Positions 44,169 to 52,794 of a DNA stretch of 64,000 bases are shown one piece after another. How positions within the stretch are numbered: the first letter of the stretch is position 1; each line of letters starts with the position of its first letter. The notes under the pieces are model-generated. The model searched no databases. It was not told the DNA's origin and worked only from the letters and a program-made list of their open reading frames with translations. The position numbers and the translations under genes were made by a program. Source of the DNA: Verrucomicrobiaceae bacterium (GTDB lineage: Bacteria; Verrucomicrobiota; Verrucomicrobiia; Verrucomicrobiales; Verrucomicrobiaceae); NCBI GenBank assembly GCA_947458455.1, contig CANGYJ010000016.1, forward strand, positions 1 to 64,000, in the 5' to 3' direction.

Positions 44169-45521
44169 ATGCCGATCACATGGTTCACCATTCTGTTCAC
44201 TGCTTGGGCTTGCCTCGGCGGCAGTCTTTTCGCCGCCTGGCAGGCCGGTGCTGCGAAGGCGGACATCACGCCCACCGAGCCAGTGCCACTCGCAGGCTAC
44301 GGCGGCAAGACGCGGATGTCCCAGCGCATCGAGCATCCCATCTGGCTGAAAGCTCTCGCCTTTCGCGATGACACCGGCAGCACCTCCGTTATCGTCACCG
44401 CTGATCTTGTGGGCCTAAGCGACAAAATGATCGCCATCATCGCCAGGAACGCGCAAAAGAAGCATCACCTCCCTCGCGAGCGACTCATCCTCAACACCTC
44501 GCACAACCACTCCTGCCCCGTCACCGAGGACGTGCTCTGGCTTTACTATGTATTCACGCCCGAAGAGGCCGCCGCGCGGGACCGCTACACCGCCAGCGTC
44601 TATGCGAAGTATGACGAGGTCATCGGAGCCGCCATCGCCGCGCTTCAGCCAGCGGAGCTTTCCTTTGAGCAAGGCCTCGCCGGAGTCGCCGTGAACCGCA
44701 GGCGCTCGCGAGGTCCCGAGAGCCGTTCGCTCGGCGGCCAGGTCGATCAGGACGTGCCCGTCATCGCCGTCAAAAGCGGCTCAAACCTTCGCGCCATCCT
44801 CTTTGGCTACTCCTGCCACACCACCGCCCTCGGCGGCCTCAGCATCAATGGCGACTGCGCGGGCTTTGCGCAGCTCGAACTCGAAAAAGCCCATCCCGAC
44901 TGCATCGCCCTGTTTGTGCAGAACTGCGGCGGCGATGCCAATCCCCTGCCCCGCATCCGCGGACGCGATGCCGAGGCCACCACGCTCGCCGCCATGTATG
45001 GTCACATCCTCGCCGAAAGCGTCCAGCAGGTGCTCGCCACACCGATGAAGCCTCTCAGCGGCCCGTTGCGAGTCGCCATGGGCAGCACCGAGCTGCCCCT
45101 CCAACCCGGCCTGACCTTGGAAGAACTCAAACAACGCCTCCCGGCCCTCACCGGCATGCCGCGACGCGAATTCGAGCACTTCATCCGCCAATACGAAACC
45201 CTCGGCTCGCCGCCGGACCGCGTGCGCTATCCCATTCAGGTATGGAGCTTCGGCCCCGAGCTCACTTACATCGCCCTCACCGGCGAGACGGTGGTGGATT
45301 ACTCGCTCAACTTCAAAGCCGCCCACGGTTGGAACACCACCTGGGTCTCCGGTTACAACAACGACCTCCTCAGCTATGTGCCCAGCCTCCGAGTGCTGAA
45401 GGAAGGCGGCTACGAAGGCACCAGCGGCATGTATGAATACGGCCACCGCGCCCCCTACACCGAAAGCATCGAAGAGCGGATCACCACCTTGGTCGAGAAA
45501 CTTGTGAAGCAAACTCGCTGA
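44169..45521 (+). CDS. Neutral/alkaline ceramidase-like exported protein
   Basis: 450 residues from the ATG at 44169, which begins a signal peptide (MPITWFTILFTAWACLGGSL). The N-terminal domain follows the neutral ceramidase pattern: AKADITPTEPVPLAGYGGK, VIVTADLVGLS, LILNTSHNHSCP with candidate zinc histidines, FGYSCHTTALGG. It is shorter than animal and Pseudomonas ceramidases (about 640+) and lacks the C-terminal domain. Many bacterial homologues have unknown substrates, so amide hydrolysis of a ceramide-like lipid is inference. Convergent with the P1-nuclease-fold gene, 4 bases apart. Confidence 0.87.
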   Translation: MPITWFTILFTAWACLGGSLFAAWQAGAAKADITPTEPVPLAGYGGKTRMSQRIEHPIWLKALAFRDDTGSTSVIVTADLVGLSDKMIAIIARNAQKKHHLPRERLILNTSHNHSCPVTEDVLWLYYVFTPEEAAARDRYTASVYAKYDEVIGAAIAALQPAELSFEQGLAGVAVNRRRSRGPESRSLGGQVDQDVPVIAVKSGSNLRAILFGYSCHTTALGGLSINGDCAGFAQLELEKAHPDCIALFVQNCGGDANPLPRIRGRDAEATTLAAMYGHILAESVQQVLATPMKPLSGPLRVAMGSTELPLQPGLTLEELKQRLPALTGMPRREFEHFIRQYETLGSPPDRVRYPIQVWSFGPELTYIALTGETVVDYSLNFKAAHGWNTTWVSGYNNDLLSYVPSLRVLKEGGYEGTSGMYEYGHRAPYTESIEERITTLVEKLVKQTR

Positions 45522-45525
45522 TGTC

Positions 45526-46779
45526 TCATCGGATCAAACTCGGCTCCGCCCAGATCGCGTAGTTGCTCTTCGAGTCGAGCCCGCGTCCGGTGAGCAGCAG
45601 TTGGAGCTGCGAAACGCCGCTCACCTCGCATTCGAGCTTCTGTGCGGCATCGCTGCCATTCAGCGTGATCGTTTTGAGCACCTTGCCATCGCCGCTGATC
45701 GTGAATTCGACGCGGCCTTTCGATCCCTGCTCGGGATGCAGGCCCGCGAGCACGCTGAATCGCGTGAAGACACCCTTTGGTAGCACAAAGGTCAGCGGCT
45801 TGCCCATCCCGGCGCTGATGCCATGGGCGAATGCCTTCTCTCCCGCATCGAGCTTGAGCTTCAGCGGCACCGCTTTCGTGCCTCCGGCCAGGATCGAACC
45901 GACTCGCGGATGCCCCCAATACGGCGAGCTGAAAAACTGCGTCTGCGGGTAGTGCAGCTTCTCCGCCTCCAGCGGCCAAAACGTGTCGATGGGCACCTCC
46001 GCAGGCATTTCAGGCACTTTTTGCGCCCCGAGGCAAAGGATCGTGTGCATCGCATCCGCCACGATTTGCGCATCGACGATTGCCGCACGCATCTGGTGCT
46101 TCGTCACGGCTTCCGCATCCTCCGCGTAAAGCGCCTGCATGATCGGGATCGTCGTCGAGCGGGCATTCACGATGCCTTCATGCACGCGATGCATCAGCCG
46201 CCACGCCGCTTCATTCACGTTGGTGCCGAGCAGGCGCGGCTGATAGCCCGCGATGCTCACCGTGAAGTCGCCATTTTCGATGGGGCCGTGCATGAGCTTG
46301 TCCTTCATCGCATCGCTCGGCGGCAGGAATTGCTGCAGCAGCGTGAATTGATTGTCCCCTGGCATCGTGTGCGACGGGCTGCCGTAGTCCTCGATCTGGT
46401 GGCACATCGTCCCCATGAACCGCGCCGCATCGGCCGTGCGTCCCTCGCGCAGCGCCGTCACCGCCCGCTCCATGAAGTAGGTCATCACCTCCAGGTATTC
46501 CGTCTGCACCGTCGGCAGATGCAGCACCTGCAAATACACCTCCCCCGGCCGCGACTCCATCGCCGCATACTTCGCGTTCGCCTTGTCGGAGTAAACGTTG
46601 TCCGGGATCATGCAATGCGCATCCCCCAGCGCCTTCAGTTCATCACCCAACAACTCCTTCTGCCACCCCGGCAACGTCTCCAGCCCCGCCTGCGTGATCG
46701 CCTGATGTGGATGCCCCCAGCCGAGAAGAAGGTTCGGAAGGCAAAGCGCGAGCAGCAGAGCGAGAAGAGGTGATTTCAT
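45526..46779 (-). CDS. P1-nuclease/phospholipase-C-fold protein with NPCBM-like domain
   Basis: 417 residues from the ATG at 46779. After the signal peptide the mature chain would begin with WGHPHQAITQAG, matching zinc enzymes of the S1/P1 nuclease and phospholipase C fold, where the N-terminal Trp binds zinc. Further ligands are suggested by FMGTMCHQIEDYGSPSHTM. The C-terminal 130 residues (from about 290, VGSILAGGTKAVPLKLKLD to YAIWAEP) look like an NPCBM carbohydrate-binding module. The substrate may be a phospholipid or nucleic acid. The family match rests on spacing of motifs and is moderate. Confidence 0.68.
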   Translation of the reverse strand: MKSPLLALLLALCLPNLLLGWGHPHQAITQAGLETLPGWQKELLGDELKALGDAHCMIPDNVYSDKANAKYAAMESRPGEVYLQVLHLPTVQTEYLEVMTYFMERAVTALREGRTADAARFMGTMCHQIEDYGSPSHTMPGDNQFTLLQQFLPPSDAMKDKLMHGPIENGDFTVSIAGYQPRLLGTNVNEAAWRLMHRVHEGIVNARSTTIPIMQALYAEDAEAVTKHQMRAAIVDAQIVADAMHTILCLGAQKVPEMPAEVPIDTFWPLEAEKLHYPQTQFFSSPYWGHPRVGSILAGGTKAVPLKLKLDAGEKAFAHGISAGMGKPLTFVLPKGVFTRFSVLAGLHPEQGSKGRVEFTISGDGKVLKTITLNGSDAAQKLECEVSGVSQLQLLLTGRGLDSKSNYAIWAEPSLIR

Positions 46780-46796
46780 GAGAAGGCAAAGACGAT

Positions 46797-47026
46797 GAAT
46801 GACCGCCAAAGAACGCAGAGAAACGCAAAAAATGGTCATCCATGAAGCTCACCTCCTTCAATCCATTGGCGTCTTATCAGCGGTTCAAAAATGGGCTACC
46901 GTCGGCACTTCGACCCGTTTCTCACCCAGAGACCTGCCTCCGATCCTTTCCGTGTATTCCGTGTATTCCGTGCCTTCCGTGGTTTCCCCCTCTTTTGCGT
47001 TCCTTGCGTTCTTTGGCGGCCATTCC
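46797..47026. repeat. GAACGC-type long inverted repeat
   Basis: Left arm GAATGACCGCCAAAGAACGC continuing AGAGAAACGCAAAA (46797-46830), right arm TTTTGCGTTCCTTGCGTTCT continuing TTGGCGGCCATTCC (46993-47026). The arms are close reverse complements of about 34 bases. The 160-base middle holds three head-to-tail GTGTATTCC/GTGCCTTCC units. It fills the 300-base gap between the two flanking genes; no gene is seen in it. Confidence 0.8.
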
Positions 47027-47079
47027 ATTCCCCGCATTCCCCTGCCAAAAACGGCGCTCTGGACGCGTAGGTTTGCATC

Positions 47080-49269
47080 ATGCTTCGGAACGCCCTTCTC
47101 TTTATCTGCATCGCCACGGCTGGTCTCGCCGCGGAGCCTTTGAGCTTCGTGCGGGACATTCAGCCTATTTTGACGAAGGCCGGCTGCAATGCGGGTGCTT
47201 GCCATGCGAAGGCGATCACCGGTCAGCGCGGCTTTCGCCTCAGCGTGCTCGGTTTCGAGCCGGAGGAGGACTACGAGGCCATCGTGAAGCAGGGCAAGGG
47301 CCGTCGCGTGTTCCCGCCCGCGCCGGAGGAAAGCCTGCTCATCACCAAAGGCGCCGCCATCGTGCCGCACACGGGTGGGAAGCACCTGGAGCCCGGCTCG
47401 GAGATGTATCAGACGCTCGTGCGCTGGATCGCCGAGGGCATGCCTTACACGCAGCCGAACGAGCCCGTGCTCAACACGATCGCCGTGGAGCCCTCACGCA
47501 TCTCGTTGAAGCCGAAAACGGCGCAGCAGCTCAAAGTCACCGCCCGCTACTCCGACGGCAGCAGCCGCGATGTGACGAAGCTCGCACTCTTTGAAGCCAA
47601 CGACACCGCCATGGCCACCGCGACCGATAGCGGCCTCGTCAACACGCTCGACCTGCCGGGCAATGTGGCCGTCATGGTGCGCTTCGGCGGCAAAGTCAGC
47701 GTGTGCAGCGTGCTCATCCCGCTCGGCGCACCGGTCGATTCGCTACCGCCCGTGAAGAACTTCATCGATCAGCACATTCTCGCGAACTTGAAGCAGATCG
47801 GCATCCCGCCCTCGCCCATCTGCGACGACAGCACCTTCCTCCGCCGCGTCTCGCTCGACATCGGCGGCCGACTTCCCTCCATGGAGGAAACGAAGGCCTT
47901 CATCGCCGACAAAGCGCCCGACAAACGCGACCGCGCTATCGAGTCGCTGCTCAACTCACCCGACTACGCCGACTACTTCGCGAACAAATGGACCGCGCTG
48001 CTCAAAAACCAACGCACCGAGGCCGCCGACATCACCGCGAACTTCGCCTTTCACGCGTGGATGCGTGACAACCTGCTCGCGAACACGCCTTACGATCAGC
48101 TCGTCCGCCAGATCCTCGCCAGCACCGGCACCATCGTTTCCAATCCGCCCGTGGCCTGGTATAAACGCGTCAAAGAACCCACCACGCAGGTCGAGGACGT
48201 GGCGCAGCTCTTCCTCGGCGTGCGCATGCAGTGTGCGCAGTGCCACCACCATCCCTTCGAGCGCTGGACGCAGTCCGAGTACTATCACATGGCCGCCTTC
48301 TTCAGCCAGATCGGCCGCAAACCCACCGCCATCGCCGGTGAAGACCTCATCTTCCACAAGCGCGGCACCGCGCAGACCGAGCATCGCAAAACCCGCGTCA
48401 TGCTCAAACCCGCCGGCCTCGGCGAGCCGCCGCTCGACATCGCGCCCGATGACGATCCGCGTCTCGCGCTCGCCGATTGGATGGCGCAGAAGAAAAATCC
48501 CTTCTTCGCCAAAGCGCTCGTGAACCGCTACTGGAAGCACTTTTTCAAACGCGGCCTCATCGAACCCGAGGACGACCTCCGCGACACCAACCCGCCGACG
48601 AATCCCGAGCTCATCGAAGCCCTCGCGAAGCACTTCACCGACAGCAACTTCGACCTCAAATCCCTCGTCCGCGTCATCGCGCAGAGCCACACCTACCAGC
48701 TCAGCGCCATGCCGAACGAGCACAACGCCATCGACCGCCAGGCCTTCTCCCACTTCTATCCGAAGCGCATGACCGCCGAGGTCCTGCTCGATAGCATCGA
48801 CATGGTCACCGCGTCAAAAACCGACTTCGCCGACCTCCCTGCTGGCACCCGCGCCATCTCGCTGCCTGACAACAGTTACACCAAAGCCTCGCCCTTCCTC
48901 AAAGTCTTCGGCCGCCCCGACAACACCAGCGTCTGCGAATGCGAACGCGTCTCCTCCGCCAGTCTCGCGCAGAGCCTTCATCTGATGAACGCCCCCGACG
49001 TCAAAGCCAAGCTCACCGCCGCCGGAGGCCGCGCCGAGCAACTCACCAAAGCCGAGATGCCCGAGCCCAAACGCATCCGCGAACTCTACCTCGTCACCTT
49101 CTCCCGCGAACCCACCGCCGACGAAGTCCAGATCGCCGAAACCCACCTCCTCAAGCCGCGCATCGACGCCACCGGCAAGCCCCTCGATTCACAGCGTGCC
49201 AAGCGCAACGGCTACGAGGACCTGCTCTGGGCACTGCTGAACACGAAGGAGTTTTTCTTTAATCATTGA
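47080..49269 (+). CDS. Exported DUF1549/DUF1553 domain protein
   Basis: 729 residues with a signal peptide (MLRNALLFICIATAGLAAEP). A short cytochrome-like start has CNAGACHAKA, a heme-type CxxxCH variant, then a bacterial Ig-like part (about 130-215). DUF1549 follows (FIDQHILANLKQIGIPP, FLRRVSLDIGGRLP) with MQCAQCHHHPFERW, a second candidate heme site. DUF1553 closes the protein (LADWMAQKKNPFFAKALVNR, MTAEVLLDSID). Typical of Planctomycetes/Verrucomicrobia; thought to be periplasmic redox or polysaccharide-related proteins, with function unproven. Confidence 0.9.
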   Translation: MLRNALLFICIATAGLAAEPLSFVRDIQPILTKAGCNAGACHAKAITGQRGFRLSVLGFEPEEDYEAIVKQGKGRRVFPPAPEESLLITKGAAIVPHTGGKHLEPGSEMYQTLVRWIAEGMPYTQPNEPVLNTIAVEPSRISLKPKTAQQLKVTARYSDGSSRDVTKLALFEANDTAMATATDSGLVNTLDLPGNVAVMVRFGGKVSVCSVLIPLGAPVDSLPPVKNFIDQHILANLKQIGIPPSPICDDSTFLRRVSLDIGGRLPSMEETKAFIADKAPDKRDRAIESLLNSPDYADYFANKWTALLKNQRTEAADITANFAFHAWMRDNLLANTPYDQLVRQILASTGTIVSNPPVAWYKRVKEPTTQVEDVAQLFLGVRMQCAQCHHHPFERWTQSEYYHMAAFFSQIGRKPTAIAGEDLIFHKRGTAQTEHRKTRVMLKPAGLGEPPLDIAPDDDPRLALADWMAQKKNPFFAKALVNRYWKHFFKRGLIEPEDDLRDTNPPTNPELIEALAKHFTDSNFDLKSLVRVIAQSHTYQLSAMPNEHNAIDRQAFSHFYPKRMTAEVLLDSIDMVTASKTDFADLPAGTRAISLPDNSYTKASPFLKVFGRPDNTSVCECERVSSASLAQSLHLMNAPDVKAKLTAAGGRAEQLTKAEMPEPKRIRELYLVTFSREPTADEVQIAETHLLKPRIDATGKPLDSQRAKRNGYEDLLWALLNTKEFFFNH

Positions 49270-49284
49270 GAAAAGCACGTTGTT

Positions 49285-49333
49285 CACGCTTCAGCGTGCT
49301 CTGGCGACCCTTCCCCTGACACGCTAAAGCGTG
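49285..49333. repeat. REP-like inverted hairpin pair, family GTTCACGCTT
   Basis: Two hairpins CACGCT-TC-AGCGTG (49285-49298) and CACGCT-AA-AGCGTG (49320-49333) lie in opposite orientation: GTTCACGCTTCAGCGTG on one strand and GTTCACGCTTTAGCGTG on the other. They sit between the DUF1553 stop and a decayed RAYT gene. Confidence 0.75.
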
Positions 49334-49369
49334 AACCGAAGCAGGAGTCCAGACGCATGCGTGGGGCCG

Positions 49370-49947
49370 CCTGCCCCATCACTACCACCTGCTTATCCGG
49401 GTGCCAGATCTGAAAGCGGTGGTCTTCGCGCATGGCAGATTGTATGGACGCAACTCCCACGCTTGGAACGGCGAAGACGGTCAGCGTGCGCGCAAAGTTT
49501 GGTGCGCACCCGCAAACCGAGCCATCCGCAACGAGGCAGTGAGAGCGTGGAAAGACTTCCCTGTTCGGCTGGGAGAGCGCGGGAGGAGCCTAGGCATATC
49601 GGAAGCTGCTCTACAGCCACGCGGTGGAGATCAAAAGCGCGGACAAATCGAAGGTGGTCCGGCGTGGCGTGAGCGCGGAGGAGTCCAAAGCGGTGCTGGA
49701 GGTAAGGGACACCGCAGCCGAACTGGTGCAGCTGCGGGTGCGCTACTTCAGCGACGGGTTGGTGATTGGCGGCTGGGGGTTTGTGGAGAGCATCTTCAGG
49801 CAGCACCGAGAGAAGTTTGGACCGAAGCGAAAAGATGGAGCACGCAAGATCACGGAGAGCGCAGGCGGTTTGTTTGCGCTGCGGCGATTGAGAAAGAAGG
49901 GAATTGGGCTGGGGCAACTGGCTGAAAATTCAAGGAGTCTAAGATGA
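49370..49947 (+). pseudogene. Decayed REP-associated tyrosine transposase
   Basis: Two pieces of RAYT-like protein are visible in different frames. The first (about 49370-49530) reads HYHLLIRVPDLKA, GRLYGRNSHAWNGED and RKVWCAPANRAIRNE, resembling the middle of long RAYTs, but the catalytic part is absent. The second (49624-49947) reads RRGVSAEESKAVLE, LRVRYFSDGLVIG, FRQHREKFGPKRKDGARK, matching their C-terminal tail. The N-terminal HUH region and the catalytic Tyr are gone. It may derive from one gene with an internal deletion or from two. The open frame at 49624-49947 could still make a 107-residue product. Confidence 0.6.
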
Positions 49948-49973
49948 AAGAGCGAATCCACCAAGGCAGCCTC

Positions 49974-50450
49974 TCAGCGCAGGACATTCAGCAGTTCGAC
50001 TCGGAAGATCAGATCGGCGAAGGGGGGGATCTTCGGGGGTGAGCCTCGGCTGCCGTAGGCGAGGTTAAAGGGAACCTGAATGAGCCATTGATCACCCGGT
50101 TTCATCATCTGCAGTGCCTGTGTCCAGCCGGGTATCACTTGGCTGACGCCAAAGCTAGCTGGTTGGCCGCGATCATAGGAGCTATCAAACACGGTTCCAT
50201 CGACCAGCGTGCCGCGATAATGCACCACGACGGTGTCATTGATCGTGGGCCGCTGCCCGCCCGCAGGACCGGAGGCTAGCACTTTGTAGCTCAGGCCACT
50301 GGCGGTGCTCACAAAGCCGGAGGCATCCGCTGAAGCCGCAGCTGGCGGCGAAGCTTTTTGAGGTGCGGCGGCGGCAGGTTCTTTCTTCGGAGAGTTCTGG
50401 CAGCTCGTGATGAGCAGCAGCGTGGAGGCGGCGAGGGCGGTGTAGTTCAT
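49974..50450 (-). CDS. FKBP-type peptidyl-prolyl isomerase lipoprotein
   Basis: 158 residues from the ATG at 50450. Lipoprotein signal with LLLITSC, a Pro/Ala-rich linker, then an FKBP domain (about 50-158): DTVVVHYRGTLVDGTVFDSS, VIPGWTQALQMMKPGDQW, FNLAYGSRGSPPKIPPFADL. Active-site residues of the FKBP fold are present. A periplasmic folding helper anchored in the membrane. Last gene of a probable operon with the WD40 and SHD1 genes (gaps of 41 and 44 bases). Confidence 0.92.
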   Translation of the reverse strand: MNYTALAASTLLLITSCQNSPKKEPAAAAPQKASPPAAASADASGFVSTASGLSYKVLASGPAGGQRPTINDTVVVHYRGTLVDGTVFDSSYDRGQPASFGVSQVIPGWTQALQMMKPGDQWLIQVPFNLAYGSRGSPPKIPPFADLIFRVELLNVLR

Positions 50451-50491
50451 GGAAGATGGGCGCGTGCCTAAACCGCAATCCGGACGCGGAT

Positions 50492-52750
50492 TCAATGACC
50501 AAACGCGGCCAGCTCCTTACCGTTCTTGCCATCCCACACGCGGAGAAAGCTGTCCTCGCCACCGCCGATGAGCATGGCTCCGTTCGGCGTGCTGGCGGCG
50601 GCTTGCATGTAATCGGGCAGGCTGGCGATGCTGCGCACCTCGGTGCCTTCATCCGTGACGATGCGCACCTTGTTATCCCCGGAGGCGGTGATGAGCTGCT
50701 TGGTGGCACCGATGAATTGCAGGGAGGTGACCTCCTTCGTCCAGCCTTCGATCTTCTTTTTCCGCTCGCCGATAATCATGTCCCAGGTGGAGACGGTGCC
50801 CTCCGCACCGGCGGTGGCCAGCACGCGACCATCGGAACGAAAAGCCACGCTCATGACATGATGCGTATGGCCTTCAAAGAGGTTCACCTGCTTGCCGGAG
50901 GCGATGTCTGTCACCCGCGTGATTTTATCCGCCGCTCCAGAGGCGAGGCGTTTGCCATCGGGTGAAAAATCGAGGCACAGGACGGTGTCGCTATGTTTTT
51001 CCTTCCAGGTGCGGACGACCTTGCCGGAAGCCACCTCGAAGAAGGTGATGTCGCCCGTGCGGGAAAGCTCACCGCCGCCGGTGGCAAGGGTTTTGCCATC
51101 GGGACTGAATCGCACGGCGTTCACGCGATCCGCGAAGAGGCCTTTTTCATTCAGCGTGCGCTCCAGTGCCCATGCCGGAGCACCGCTGGTGGTCAGCGTG
51201 AGCGCTTTCACCGCCGTGAAGGAACCGTCGGGCCCGGCGGTGATCGTGGTGGTGCCTGCGGTGCTGCCGCTGCTCTCCTCGATGACCAGTCCGGTGGCTG
51301 CGGCCCACACGCGAAGCACGCCATCCTCAAACAACGCGGCCACGCGGCCTGCATCCGCCGAAAAACCAACCGCGAGGGGCTTCGTGGTGGCTTTGGCGAG
51401 CGTTTGCTTCAATGCGGCCAGCTCACCAGTGGCCTTGTCCTGAGCTGTTTTGGCCGTGGTGATGGCGGTGTTCGCTGCCGCGATGCTTTTGGCGTTCTTT
51501 GCCTTCGAATCGGTGATGCGCTTCACGTCATCTTCGGCGTCCTTCACATTGCTCTCAGCGGCGGAGACGGCGGCGAGGGCGGAAACCTCGCTCATCTTGG
51601 CGGTGATGAGCTTGTCCTGCGCTGTTTTCAGCTCGCGGTCCAGCGTGGCATCCGGCTTGCCTCCGGGCACGGCTTTGATTTTGGCGGTCACCGCATCCAC
51701 CGCCTTCTGCGCCTCACTTTTCGCGGTGGTGGTGGGAGGCACGGCTTTTTGCTTTTCCGGCAGCACCTTCTTCATCGAGGTGATGGCCTCGTTGGCCTTT
51801 TTGAGCAATTCGTCGAGGGCTTTATCCTGCGCCTGCATGCGGGTGATCTCGGCTTGCTGAAAGGCCTGCTCAAGTTGGCTGGCCGCGAGGGTCCAATCGA
51901 GCTCCGCCGACTTCTTCGCGGCCGCCAGCGTGCCGCGAAGCTCGATCACGGGCTTCGCGGAGGCTGCATCCCAAAGCCGCACGGAGCCATCGGCACAGGC
52001 CGTGGCAATGGTTTTGCCATCGGCGGAGGCGGCGCTGCTCAAAACGGTCAGTTTGGAGGTTTCGGCGATCTTTTTTACGAGCGCCGCATCCGCCGGTTTC
52101 GAGGCCACCGGAGCCGCCGCAGCCTTCGCCGGCTGAACCTGCCAGATTTTCACCTCGCGGAAGCTGCCGCTGGCCAGCCGGGTGCCATCCGGGCTGAAGG
52201 CGAGCGATTGCACGAGGGCACGGTGCGCATCGGGGATCTGCGCCGCGATCTGGCGAGTGGCGAGATCATAGATGAAAATGTCATTCGAGCGACCGCAAGC
52301 GGCGTAGCGACCATCCTTCGTCATCGCCACGGCATAAATCGGATCAATGCTGGCGGCGAAGGCCTTCAAGGCCACGCTGCGCTCGATCTGGGTGGAGCTT
52401 TTCGCCCCGAGGTCGATCCACTGCTTCAGCAGAGCGATCTCCGCAGGCGTGAGGTTCACCGCACCGGATTTGTTGTTGGGCGGTGGCATCTCCATGTCCT
52501 CTTGGTGGAGAGACGCGGTCACGATGAGGCTCTCGGCACTTTTGCCCGGGATGATCGAGGGGCCGGAATCGCCGCCGTTGATCATCAGCTCGGGCGTTTC
52601 CATGTTCAGCCCGGCCTTCGTGGTCGTCTTGTTGTGGCAGGAAACGCAGTTCGTCTTCAGAAAGGGAAACACATCCCGGTAGAAGTCCGGCTCCGCGAGG
52701 GCGGCACCGGGCAGGGCGAGAAGGCAGAGAGGCTTCAGGAGCGATTTCAT
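50492..52750 (-). CDS. PSCyt1-type cytochrome plus WD40-repeat exported protein
   Basis: 752 residues with a signal peptide (MKSLLKPLCLLALPGAALAE). An N-terminal planctomycete cytochrome domain has FLKTNCVSCHNKTTTKAGL, one CxxCH heme site, and MPPPNNKSGAVNLTPAEIALLKQWI. WD40 repeats follow, with AFSPDGTRLASGSF and later RFSPDGKTLATGGG and DFSPDGKRLASGAAD. Between two groups of repeats is a long Lys/Ala/Glu-rich coiled coil (about 265-445). Likely a periplasmic electron-transfer or scaffold protein. Middle gene of a probable three-gene operon. Confidence 0.9.
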   Translation of the reverse strand: MKSLLKPLCLLALPGAALAEPDFYRDVFPFLKTNCVSCHNKTTTKAGLNMETPELMINGGDSGPSIIPGKSAESLIVTASLHQEDMEMPPPNNKSGAVNLTPAEIALLKQWIDLGAKSSTQIERSVALKAFAASIDPIYAVAMTKDGRYAACGRSNDIFIYDLATRQIAAQIPDAHRALVQSLAFSPDGTRLASGSFREVKIWQVQPAKAAAAPVASKPADAALVKKIAETSKLTVLSSAASADGKTIATACADGSVRLWDAASAKPVIELRGTLAAAKKSAELDWTLAASQLEQAFQQAEITRMQAQDKALDELLKKANEAITSMKKVLPEKQKAVPPTTTAKSEAQKAVDAVTAKIKAVPGGKPDATLDRELKTAQDKLITAKMSEVSALAAVSAAESNVKDAEDDVKRITDSKAKNAKSIAAANTAITTAKTAQDKATGELAALKQTLAKATTKPLAVGFSADAGRVAALFEDGVLRVWAAATGLVIEESSGSTAGTTTITAGPDGSFTAVKALTLTTSGAPAWALERTLNEKGLFADRVNAVRFSPDGKTLATGGGELSRTGDITFFEVASGKVVRTWKEKHSDTVLCLDFSPDGKRLASGAADKITRVTDIASGKQVNLFEGHTHHVMSVAFRSDGRVLATAGAEGTVSTWDMIIGERKKKIEGWTKEVTSLQFIGATKQLITASGDNKVRIVTDEGTEVRSIASLPDYMQAAASTPNGAMLIGGGEDSFLRVWDGKNGKELAAFGH

Positions 52751-52794
52751 GCGGTGAAACCTACGCTCCCAAACACCTCCAGCATGCAGCCCGC

